Below, piece after piece: positions 17,711 through 26,363 of a stretch of DNA of 64,000 nucleotides. The stretch spans positions 1,063,567 through 1,127,566 of the forward strand of contig OZ037931.1 in assembly GCA_964035575.1 (NCBI GenBank), in the 5' to 3' direction. Both the position numbers and the translations under genes were made by a program. The notes below the pieces were generated by a model. The model was not told the DNA's origin and made no database searches. It was given only the letters and a program-made list of their open reading frames with translations. The stretch is from Rhynchopus sp. YZ270_cl-10. Its lineage: Eukaryota; Euglenozoa; Diplonemea; Diplonemida; Diplonemidae. Numbering within the stretch: position 1 is the stretch's first letter; each line of letters begins with the position of its first letter.

Positions 17711-20700
17711 GTGGCAAAAGGGGTGTGTACAGATAGAGTTTTGGTTCGACTGGTGGTGCAACCTCTGGGAGGTCTTCACCTCCTTGCTCAACCTGACCCC
17801 TGCTGGGTAGTCGAGGCACCTGAGTGGGGAGTGTTTGTGTCGTTCGCGGTCCTGGATCTGTGGAAGGACAGACGCGCCCCTACCCTCAGTCATCTCATTT
17901 TGTGGCTAGTGGGCAGGAGGACCAGGAGGACGCGACGAGGACACCGGTCCTTGAACTGGACCAAGTCACAGGCGGGCAGGCTCCGTCGGCGCAAGGCGCC
18001 CTGCAATCGTCCGCCCTCTCCGGCAGCGCACCCAGTTTTCCGCAGGATCAGGGTCGCCGATGCGTTGAGAGGTGCTTTGCAGTGTGTGGCCATCTGGGTT
18101 CTGGTTTTTGTGGGGTCTGAGCTTGGGAGGTCAGCGCCACATGTTTTGGGTTGCGCGCTTTTTCGGGACGCGGAGGTGCTGGGGGTGGGTGTGCTGCGGG
18201 GACTGTGCCGCGTTCGGAGAGGATGGCGGTGGCTGGAAGGGGCGAGCGAGCGAGTGCGCCGATGGACCGGAGGGATCCGAGTGGCTGCCAGCTTGGTGAG
18301 GGCCAGTGTGATGGGGGTGGGTCAGTTGTCGGTGTGTGCAGCCGAGTGGGTGTGGGTTGCATGGTCCGCAGGTGGTTGTTTGGCGGGTTTTGTGGCACTG
18401 GTCGGCGTCGCGCGCCCACTTGGCTGGGTTCTTCTCTTGGAGGTGCGCCGTGTGGCAGCACGCAGGTGGACTCGTAGGATCGGGATGGCATTTGGCATGC
18501 TGGTGGTGTCCCTACTGGTCTTGCTGTCGCTGTTGTGGCGAGCGGTGACGCCCTGGGACCTGCGCCCTGCCCCTGCTGATCCGGAGCACCCGATCAGCTT
18601 GTCCCCGTTTGCGTTGACCGGTGGGTGCGCAAACGTGAACGCTCCTGCGTATACAGAGCAAGCGGTGTCTGTGGACGCGACTCTGGCGAAGTTTGGAGCT
18701 AAACGCATCCCCAACGTGTCCACAAATGATTGTGGTTATGTGGCACTACACCTCTGGGACCACGACACGCAGCCGGACGTGAGGGCAATGCGCAAGCAGC
18801 TGTATGACACAGCAGTGGAGGTGTCGAACCGCCTGGTGCAGGTGCTGGGGTCGCAGGAGGCCATGACGGAGTTTGCCAATGGTGTGACCGGCGAGGCCCA
18901 CCTCAACCACTTGGGGCTTCAGCTCACCGCGACAGCATCCCGCATCAACATCGTGGTGGTGCAGGCGTCGGAAGAGAACCCCCTCGTGCGCATCACCCCT
19001 GGTAGCAAAAGAGTCGCCAAGTCGTACGCGGAGAGCTTCCAAGCGAAACTTCCCACGGTCGTCATCGCTCTCTGTGACTCTCACTTTGAGGCAGTGGAGC
19101 TTGTCCCGGAGGTGGGGAAGACCAAGGAGGGGATGGCAGAGAAGATGAGGAAGGAGGCTCGGCAGGCAGTGCTGGACACAGCGCATTTGGATGGCATCAT
19201 CCCCACCAACACCACCACCACCGCCCCCCTGGCTACCAAGCTGGGACACATCAATGCGGATCGGGTGTTCTGCCCCTTTGATGGTTGCAGAGCGGGAATT
19301 TTGTCTTCGAGTGATGCGGTCGGGGGCCTGTCTCGTAAGGGCTTGCTGCAGCACATGCGTCGCCACCAGGCGGATGGAGCGTACATCCCCGACGAGCTGT
19401 TGGGCCACTTGGGCATGTCGCGCTGTGCGAACGATCAGTGCGACATGCTATTGCCGCAGAGCAAGGAGGTCTGCAACACCTGTACGGTGCACTTTGGCGA
19501 AGAAGGCTTCACCGCTCCGTCTCCCTCCAGTCGAGGAATGCTGACAGATCAGGATGACCTCCCCTCCTTTGAAGTCATGGGGACCACCAGGATCCAGCTG
19601 AAGGGCGGGTGCCCAGACAAACACCTACAGCTGTACAGCGAGCTCTTCCTGAGGGTCCTCATGGACATCCTGGAGTACCAGGACGAGGTGGCCTGGAAGC
19701 GCCTTGCACTGTTCTTCACAGTGTTGCACCGGACACGGACAGAACGAGGGGGCAAGGACCAGGAGCGACGTTTGACGAGCACCTGGGGGAAGGACTTGGA
19801 GGCTTGGAAGGCTGGCCAGTATGTCGCCCTGTGGGAGCAAACGGTAGAGGAGCGGAAGCCAAGGCCCTCGGGGTGGTCGGATGAAGACACTGACGAAGGG
19901 AGACGGAAGCGCACCATCGCCAAAGCGAGAGCAGGACTCCCGAGCCAGGCCATGTCATGCGCTACCAGCGACGGCCTCGCCCCACAGACACCGGCGACGC
20001 TGGAAAAGCTTCAGACGAAGCACCCAGCCGCTGCCGACTCCAAGGCCCTGGAGCAGGCGGATTGGCCCCAGCCTCAGGAGGTCCCACCGGTGACAGTGGT
20101 GGAGGTGATGAAGGCCCTGCGGAGCATGCCGAAGTCATCGGCGGCGGGTCCCTCGAACGTGACGGGCGCGCACCTTCGTACACTTTGCCTACAGAGGCGG
20201 GCTAAGGGAACTTTGGCAGCGCTGGCCGCAGTGTTGACGTCTTTGGCACGAGGAAATGCTCCAGTGGAGGTGGCTGAGTTCTTCGCCGGCGCTAACTTGG
20301 TGGCTCTCCGGAAGCCTGCAAAGGGGCCGGGCCTGGAGGAGGACGTGCGTCCGATTGCGGTTGGGGACACTCTCCGCAGACTGGTGGGAAAGATTCTGTC
20401 GGCGCGAGTGCGGGTGCCTGCTAGGACGCTTCTTCTTCGAGGGAACCAGGTGGGGGTGGCAACGGCAAGGGGGGCGGCAGTGGCGACTGATGTTATCTCG
20501 CAGTACGCCGTGCGCAACCGCGGAAAAGGTAAAGTCATTTTGAAAATTGACTACCGTAACGCGTTCAACTGCGTAGACCGCCTGTCGATGCTAAGAGCGG
20601 TCGACGCCAACCTCCCCGAGCTGGCCCCATGGGTGCGATGGTGTTACCTGGAGCACTCTAGCCTGTTCTATGGTGGGGATACCATAAAGTCTCAGCGCGG

Positions 20701-23700
20701 AGCTCAACAAGGAGATCCCTTGGGCCCGCTTCTCTTCTCCCTGACCATACACCAGATGGCGCTAGAGCTGAAGGGGCACCCAGGCCTGGATGGGACTTTG
20801 TGGTACCTCGATGACGGCTCTCTGAGGGGGTCCCCTAAGGCGGTTTTCGAGGCGTACCAGGTTCTGTGCACTCGTAGCTCCGAACTGGGGTTGGAGGTGA
20901 ACGCGAACAAGTGTGAGCTCATCTCCACTGGTGGCGTCTCCAAGGAGGATCTCGAGGCCGTGGGGTTCACGTTGAACGAGGGTGGACAGGACGCCATGGG
21001 TGAAGGCGGGTTTCGGCTGTTGGATGTGGATGGGTTCGATTTCTTGGGCATCCCCATTGGGTCTGCGGCTTTCTGCGAGGAGTACATGGCCCGGAAGGTG
21101 GACGATTCCCGCCGCAACCTGGAAGCCCTTGTGGACCTCGGGGACTCCCAGGCAGCCTTCTGCGTACTGAGATACTGCGAAGGCTACTGCCGCATGGTGT
21201 TCTACATGCGGGGGATCCCACAGTGCGCGGAGTACCTGACGGCTTTTGACGACCTGATTGACAGGTGCCTGACTGCGCTTCTGCATGACCCGGATGGGGC
21301 GCTGCCGGAGTTGGCAAGGGCGCAGGCGGCGCTTCCTGTGGCGCTTGGGGGGCTGGGTATCCGTCGCACAGTGGACCATCGGACGGCTGCGTCCCTCGCC
21401 TCTCAGTCAGGGAACCTGCAACTGTCGCAGGCCTTGGACCCTGCCTTCACCTGGGATGAGGAGAGATGGAACAGCGCGGCTGAGGAGTACAACTCCAGGG
21501 TACCGGTGGCGTTTCACGTGGACAGGGCTCAGCCGAAGAAGATCCTGGAGCAGCAGAGTCTGTCATCTGCGGTGATTGACGCCCAGGCAGACAAGTTGAT
21601 GCAACAGCTCTGCATGCGAGACCGAGCACGGATGAAGTCCCTTCTCCTGCCGCTTTCTGGGACGTACCTCACGGCGACACCCTCAGCAAGGAACCAGATG
21701 TCTTCAGCGGACTTTGCGGTTGTGACCCGTTTCCGACTAGGGGTGGCCATCCATGCGGAGGGAACGACTTGCTCGGCATGTCAGGGGGGGCAGAAAAGGG
21801 TTGTCATGGACTCCTTTGGCGACCACACCTTTGGCTGCCCCTACGCCAAACACCGCGTCGCCCACCACAACGCCTTGCGGGATTCGGTGTACAGAGCGGC
21901 TCAAGGGGCGGGCTTGGACCCTGCTTTGGAGGAGACCGTGAGAGTGGATTTGGAGTCGAAGAAGCGGCCAGGCGACGTCTACCTCCCAGTAGGAGTGGCG
22001 GAAAATGGACCTTGTTGTTTGGACATCACCCACGTGTGCCCCACCTTGCCTTCCTACAGAACAGGGGCCTCGAAGTTTGTGGGCTGGTCGGCGAAGAACC
22101 AGGGCCAGGTCAAACGGGAGAAGCACGAGCGGGATTTGAACAAGATCAACACCAAGTTCTCCCCTATTGTGTTTGAAGCCTTCGGGGGTGCAGGCGACGA
22201 GGCGAACCTCTTGATTGCGCAGCTTGGAGGCCTGACGACGGGACAGACGTCGCACCTGACAGGGTCGGCAGAGTTGCGCATCCGGGAGAGCATTGCGGTG
22301 GCGTACCAGAAAAAGGTCGCATCTTCCTTTCTGGAGCGGGGTGCTATGTGTGTAGGGATTGCCACCCTGAAGCGGGAGCCGTGTGTGGAGGTAGATGTGG
22401 CACCGTCTGCAGAGGACATGGACCGGTTTGGACGCCGCAGTGCAGGGGCCGTGGAACCTCTCTGTGACGATGCGAACCCTGACGACGATATGAGTCGTCC
22501 TGCAGACCGAACGGAGGAGCAGCAGGGGAAGCGCAAGAGGGACGTGAAGCCGGACCACGTGGAGCCACCGAGGAAGCGGACCGGGAGGTTCGATTCGGCC
22601 ACCGTGATTCCGGAAGGGCCTGGTCTCGATGTGGTGCGTGAGTGGGAGTTTTTGCGTGAGTGCCCGGCAGCGCAGAGGCCTCGGGCGACGGAGCAGGCGG
22701 CCAAGCTGGGAGCCTCGCATGTGACTTGGTCGTTTGTGGCGGGGGACTGTGCTTTTGAGGCTTTGCTCTTCGCCACCGGGCGCACGGATTTGACGGTGGA
22801 GGGTCTGCGCCAGGCGGCAGTGAAGAAGGTCCAGGGCCGCGCTGATCTGTCGAGTGCGGCTGTCCCTAATTTTGGGGTCTGGCAGCGGCTGATGACGAGT
22901 GGGGACAGAGGAGACCAGCGTACGTGGGCGGATGCCATTGCAGTGGCGGGGGCAGGGGAGGCTCTTGAGGTATCTGTGGTCATCCTCAACGAGTTCGCCC
23001 GCCCTTCTCTGATGGTGCCAAGAAAACGGCCTAAGGCAGTGGTCCTTCTCCTCCACTCGGGTGACCAGGATGCGGCAGATGGATCCGGCAGTATCCCGGG
23101 ACACTACGAGCCCCTCACCATGGACCCGGCTCTGCAGCAGCACATCCTGTCTTTTGAGGCCACAGGTGGTAAGGGGGAGTGCCAGTCAGAGCGCCCCATG
23201 GCTTTTGTGGGAGCGAGGGAGGCGGAGGCGTCGAACACTTTCCTGCAGTGCGAACAATGCAGCAAGCTCTTCGATGCGTCGGACGCACACTTCTGCTGTC
23301 ACACGTGTGGTGGCTTGGCATGTCTGCACTGCGCTCAGGGGTCCAAGCACTGCCCTCTGTCGCAAATTGGCAGGGCGGAATACTTCAGTGCCCTGTCTTT
23401 TTTGCACTCGAATGTTCCGGCTCAGGCTGCCTCTGCGGAGGGGAGCGGAGACCCACCACCTAAACGGGCTCCTTCTCCAGCAGTGCCAGCTCCCGAGGGC
23501 GAGGACGTCGAGGAGGTAGACACGCCAATGGCGGGCGAAGAGGGGCAGCAGGCAGAACAGAAGCAGCAGAAGCACGAGAAGCAACGGAAACAGCAGAAGC
23601 AGCAACAACAAAAGGCGGACCAGGAGAAGAAGGGAGCGTTGCAGCGTGCGTCGGACGCGTGGCAGCAAGCCCTGGAGGTACGGCGGGAGCATCGTCGGTC

Positions 23701-25357
23701 GTGGGGACCGGATTTGGCCGCGCTTCGGGGCACTTTTGGCGACCGCCAGCAGGAGTTGAGTCGTTTCCTGGAGGAACAGAATGTGCGTCTGGACCAGGCG
23801 AAGGCGGCGGACAGGCATCGTGTGGAGGAGCTGACCGCCAGGCACAAGCGGGAACTCGCAGAGGACGCGAAGAAGATGCATGCGCAGTACTTGGAAGACT
23901 GCGATCGGCACCCCGAAGCAGGAGAGTCGCTCCGGGCGGAGTATGACAGGCAACGCTGCGAGAGGCATTACGCCATCGCAGCTAAGCATGAGTCGGAGCA
24001 GAAGGCGACCACTCTGTTGTTGACGGCGGTGAACCTCTCCCGACAGCTGGAGGCAGAACGCATGGTGGCATACGGGCGGTGCTTTGGGGTGGTGTGCGAA
24101 GGGCGGCTATTCCTCCCCTGCCATGCGGTGCGGAGAGCGGTGGGCGACGACCCTGAAGGACTCGAACCTGACTGTGTCGGCGACTGGATGGCTCTCTTTG
24201 GTCCTCAAGGTGCTTCTCCGTGCCCGGGCGAGTTCCTGTACTGCTGGGCGACACAGCAGCCGTGGAGTGGGAACGGGGAGGGGGACGGTGATTGCCCGGA
24301 GTCGGTGGTCGCCCGTCAGGCGGTTAGGAAGATAGCAGGGGAGGCCGGATACTGCGACACCTGGGGCAAGACCAGCGCGGTCATCGTCGTTCGGGAAGGC
24401 AGGGTCAGCTGGGGAACCCCTTCTCGGGATCAGCTGGAGGAGGAGGTGGGGCGACAGGCCGAGGCGGCAGACACCGAGGTGCGTGTGAAGGTGGAGGAGA
24501 TGGATGATGATGAGCAGGAGCAGGAGGAGGACCTCGACACCGCGATGGAGGGGGCGGATCGCTCGCATTCTCTGTCAGTGGAAGGCATCCCTGACCAGAA
24601 GAAGCAAGCGAGGGTGAGGGAATTGCTGAGGGCGCAGAGCGAGGCTTGGATGTGGACGGAGGAGGAGCGGACGGAGAGGGGGGGTCTTTTCCCGTGCCTC
24701 ACCATGGGGTCGCCGGTGCCTTCTTCTGTGACGAAGTGGATCTCCCTGTTCCACTACCGTCAGGGAGAGAAACAGGATGGCAGACCCTTGTTGTCACTCC
24801 CCCTCTCTACCGCTACTTTCACTCAGTGGTATGAGGTGATGAAGGTGGTGGGTTTGCATGAGTGGTCGGTTAAGGAAAAGTGCAAGGCAAAGTCGACGTT
24901 GCATGCCCTGACGGACAACCGGAGCAGTAGGGGGCAGGCCTTTGCAGCGGAGAGTACAAGGAGGGAGAATGAGGCACGAGCGGCTCGAGAGGGAATAGGC
25001 CGACAACCTCAAGCCTCCTCTTCTTCTTCTTCTTCCTCCACCTCTGCAGGCCGTGGCACTACAACCTCCATCGCCCAACCTGCAGTCTCCACTTCTTCCT
25101 CCTCCTCATCGGCAGGCCGTGGCAATGCAATCTCCTCCGCCCAACCTGCTCCTTCCCCAGCTCCCAAAGGACCCCAGCGCCATGCAGCTCAGGGTAGGTC
25201 CAACACGTCGAACGTGTTCACCGACGCAGTGGCACAAGCGACGCAGCATGTGCTCTCGCCCCAGGAGGTGCAGAGAGGGCGCAATGGTCGCGGTGGTGGA
25301 CAGAAGGGGAGACAGAGCGGAGGAAGGAAGGGGAAAAAGGGGAATAAAAAGAATTAG
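17711..25357 (+). CDS. LINE A1 protein: OTU - zinc fingers - RT - endonuclease - OTU
   Basis: An open frame of 2548 codons that begins at GTG; the first in-frame ATG is at 18311. A2 and B2 start the conserved part at MLVFG, whose ATG here (17646) is in another frame because of a one-base loss near 17790. Domains by residue: hydrophobic segments about 120-285; OTU-like domain 337-460 (NDCGYVAL ... CDSHFEAVEL); C2H2 finger 521-551 (CPFDGC, HMRRH) and CxxxxC...CxxC to 591; RT about 790-1130 with KIDYRNAFN, RGAQQGDPLGPLLFSL and WYLDDG; zinc knuckle 1354-1390 and restriction-like endonuclease 1419-1480 (RPGDVYLP, LDITHV, KREKH); second OTU-like domain 1675-1800 (AGDCAFEAL ... GHYEPL); cysteine cluster 1847-1880; Gln/Lys-rich coiled coil 1940-2120; basic C terminus. 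It would nick target DNA and prime reverse transcription there. The OTU role is unknown, perhaps deubiquitination or self-processing. Confidence 0.9.
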   Translation: MAKGVCTDRVLVRLVVQPLGGLHLLAQPDPCWVVEAPEWGVFVSFAVLDLWKDRRAPTLSHLILWLVGRRTRRTRRGHRSLNWTKSQAGRLRRRKAPCNRPPSPAAHPVFRRIRVADALRGALQCVAIWVLVFVGSELGRSAPHVLGCALFRDAEVLGVGVLRGLCRVRRGWRWLEGASERVRRWTGGIRVAASLVRASVMGVGQLSVCAAEWVWVAWSAGGCLAGFVALVGVARPLGWVLLLEVRRVAARRWTRRIGMAFGMLVVSLLVLLSLLWRAVTPWDLRPAPADPEHPISLSPFALTGGCANVNAPAYTEQAVSVDATLAKFGAKRIPNVSTNDCGYVALHLWDHDTQPDVRAMRKQLYDTAVEVSNRLVQVLGSQEAMTEFANGVTGEAHLNHLGLQLTATASRINIVVVQASEENPLVRITPGSKRVAKSYAESFQAKLPTVVIALCDSHFEAVELVPEVGKTKEGMAEKMRKEARQAVLDTAHLDGIIPTNTTTTAPLATKLGHINADRVFCPFDGCRAGILSSSDAVGGLSRKGLLQHMRRHQADGAYIPDELLGHLGMSRCANDQCDMLLPQSKEVCNTCTVHFGEEGFTAPSPSSRGMLTDQDDLPSFEVMGTTRIQLKGGCPDKHLQLYSELFLRVLMDILEYQDEVAWKRLALFFTVLHRTRTERGGKDQERRLTSTWGKDLEAWKAGQYVALWEQTVEERKPRPSGWSDEDTDEGRRKRTIAKARAGLPSQAMSCATSDGLAPQTPATLEKLQTKHPAAADSKALEQADWPQPQEVPPVTVVEVMKALRSMPKSSAAGPSNVTGAHLRTLCLQRRAKGTLAALAAVLTSLARGNAPVEVAEFFAGANLVALRKPAKGPGLEEDVRPIAVGDTLRRLVGKILSARVRVPARTLLLRGNQVGVATARGAAVATDVISQYAVRNRGKGKVILKIDYRNAFNCVDRLSMLRAVDANLPELAPWVRWCYLEHSSLFYGGDTIKSQRGAQQGDPLGPLLFSLTIHQMALELKGHPGLDGTLWYLDDGSLRGSPKAVFEAYQVLCTRSSELGLEVNANKCELISTGGVSKEDLEAVGFTLNEGGQDAMGEGGFRLLDVDGFDFLGIPIGSAAFCEEYMARKVDDSRRNLEALVDLGDSQAAFCVLRYCEGYCRMVFYMRGIPQCAEYLTAFDDLIDRCLTALLHDPDGALPELARAQAALPVALGGLGIRRTVDHRTAASLASQSGNLQLSQALDPAFTWDEERWNSAAEEYNSRVPVAFHVDRAQPKKILEQQSLSSAVIDAQADKLMQQLCMRDRARMKSLLLPLSGTYLTATPSARNQMSSADFAVVTRFRLGVAIHAEGTTCSACQGGQKRVVMDSFGDHTFGCPYAKHRVAHHNALRDSVYRAAQGAGLDPALEETVRVDLESKKRPGDVYLPVGVAENGPCCLDITHVCPTLPSYRTGASKFVGWSAKNQGQVKREKHERDLNKINTKFSPIVFEAFGGAGDEANLLIAQLGGLTTGQTSHLTGSAELRIRESIAVAYQKKVASSFLERGAMCVGIATLKREPCVEVDVAPSAEDMDRFGRRSAGAVEPLCDDANPDDDMSRPADRTEEQQGKRKRDVKPDHVEPPRKRTGRFDSATVIPEGPGLDVVREWEFLRECPAAQRPRATEQAAKLGASHVTWSFVAGDCAFEALLFATGRTDLTVEGLRQAAVKKVQGRADLSSAAVPNFGVWQRLMTSGDRGDQRTWADAIAVAGAGEALEVSVVILNEFARPSLMVPRKRPKAVVLLLHSGDQDAADGSGSIPGHYEPLTMDPALQQHILSFEATGGKGECQSERPMAFVGAREAEASNTFLQCEQCSKLFDASDAHFCCHTCGGLACLHCAQGSKHCPLSQIGRAEYFSALSFLHSNVPAQAASAEGSGDPPPKRAPSPAVPAPEGEDVEEVDTPMAGEEGQQAEQKQQKHEKQRKQQKQQQQKADQEKKGALQRASDAWQQALEVRREHRRSWGPDLAALRGTFGDRQQELSRFLEEQNVRLDQAKAADRHRVEELTARHKRELAEDAKKMHAQYLEDCDRHPEAGESLRAEYDRQRCERHYAIAAKHESEQKATTLLLTAVNLSRQLEAERMVAYGRCFGVVCEGRLFLPCHAVRRAVGDDPEGLEPDCVGDWMALFGPQGASPCPGEFLYCWATQQPWSGNGEGDGDCPESVVARQAVRKIAGEAGYCDTWGKTSAVIVVREGRVSWGTPSRDQLEEEVGRQAEAADTEVRVKVEEMDDDEQEQEEDLDTAMEGADRSHSLSVEGIPDQKKQARVRELLRAQSEAWMWTEEERTERGGLFPCLTMGSPVPSSVTKWISLFHYRQGEKQDGRPLLSLPLSTATFTQWYEVMKVVGLHEWSVKEKCKAKSTLHALTDNRSSRGQAFAAESTRRENEARAAREGIGRQPQASSSSSSSSTSAGRGTTTSIAQPAVSTSSSSSSAGRGNAISSAQPAPSPAPKGPQRHAAQGRSNTSNVFTDAVAQATQHVLSPQEVQRGRNGRGGGQKGRQSGGRKGKKGNKKN

Positions 25358-26333
25358 AGTGAGAGTTAGAGGGTGAGAGTGTGTGTGTAGAAGCGTGTAG
25401 AGAATGACAGTTTGCCCCATGTTTATTTTTAACCCTTTTTATTTTGTGTTTTTTGTTCTTTTCATCCTTTGGGGTTTGCCCCCCCTTTCCGCCCCCCTTC
25501 CTTTTTGTTAATATTTTTGGTTGGCTGCTGGCTAGGACGGGTCTACCCCAGCGACGGCCCTTACCCCTTGGACGAGGCTCTGAGGGTAGAGGGCAGTCTT
25601 GGAGTAAGACCTGTCTAAGAGCCAGGCCAGTGGCATCAGGAGCCATTGGGCCACTTTTATAGATTGTGCAGTAGAGTAGAGTTTGTACAGAACTCTTGTC
25701 CTTTGAGTTTCTTTTTTCACTCCTTTAGTTTTTCATTTTTACCTTGTGAAGGTCAATTTCAATTTTTCATTTTTCAAAACCACCACAGGTAAGCACGAGA
25801 CCCACCATTGTTGTTGTTGATTTTGTTGTGCGTTATTGTTGTTTTCCCCTTTGGGTGTCAGTCAGTCGGGTCAGGTCACACTTACAGAAGTTCTCAAAAA
25901 TTTTCACCAAAAAGAAAACTACTAAAAAGATTATGGAACTTCCTTTTTATTTGTTTGTGTGTTACAGAGGAAACGGCTCACTCAATCCCCTCCTTCTCCC
26001 TCCCCTCCCCTCCCCAAGACAAAGCAAAATAAAACTACACCGGTAGACAGAGCAACCCTCCCGTCCCATCCCCTCCCCTTTTCCTTTTGGGAAAAATTGC
26101 ACTCACATACTACCCTTTTGCTTATTTGCAGGGAAGTGTTGGTTGTAGTTGTCCCACATGCTTTCTATTTTAGTGCCACTAACTGTGTTTTCAGGCACTG
26201 TCTTGCCAGTACAATAGTAAAGTGCCCTTGTCTGGACATCTAGCTGTTTACATACTCGCTTGACTAGTAAGTACCCCCTCTGTCACTGGATGTAGATAAA
26301 AAAAGCGAGCCTAGGGCTAAGTTGAACAACACC
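25358..26333 (+). other. 3' UTR of LINE A1
   Basis: Noncoding and rich in pyrimidine runs. It contains ACCACAG|GTAAGC at about 25787 and GTGTGTTACAG|AGG at about 25968, strong 5' and 3' splice-site matches bounding about 175 bp. It ends in GAGCC and CCTAGGGCTAAGTTGAACAA then CACC before poly(A). The same UTR in A3 is at 57092-58080 on the minus strand. Confidence 0.75.
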
Positions 26334-26363
26334 AAAAAAAAAAAAAAAAAAATAAAAAAAAAA

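Larger units (their letters stand above)
15260..26363 (+). mobile_element. A1: LINE of family A (RLE type, two OTU domains)
   Basis: Plus-strand LINE. It has a leader with a segment homologous to the family B leader (about 15500-15590, ACCCCAAAAAGAGGCCTCTT ... GCTGCAGCTTTGATAGCAGC) and CAG-rich repeats to 17630. Then come the coding region 17646-25357, a 3' UTR of nearly 1 kb, and the terminus CCTAGGGCTAAGTTGAACAA with a poly(A) tail at 26334-26363. The 5' end is uncertain. The leader is interrupted by an inverted-repeat element (16216-16966). The sequence joins directly to repeat D1. Confidence 0.85.

Noticed and set aside
15815-17893. Leu-, Gln- and Ala-rich frames in the CAG/CTG leaders
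   Set aside because: Composition artefacts of trinucleotide repeats; no conserved non-repeat residues.
21737-23143. Long plus/minus antisense frames (311-468 residues) opposite the LINE A endonuclease and OTU regions
   Set aside because: They recur wherever family A is present (33949, 61359 and others), are Arg/Pro/Ser/His-rich without domains, and are explained by the GC-rich coding strand.
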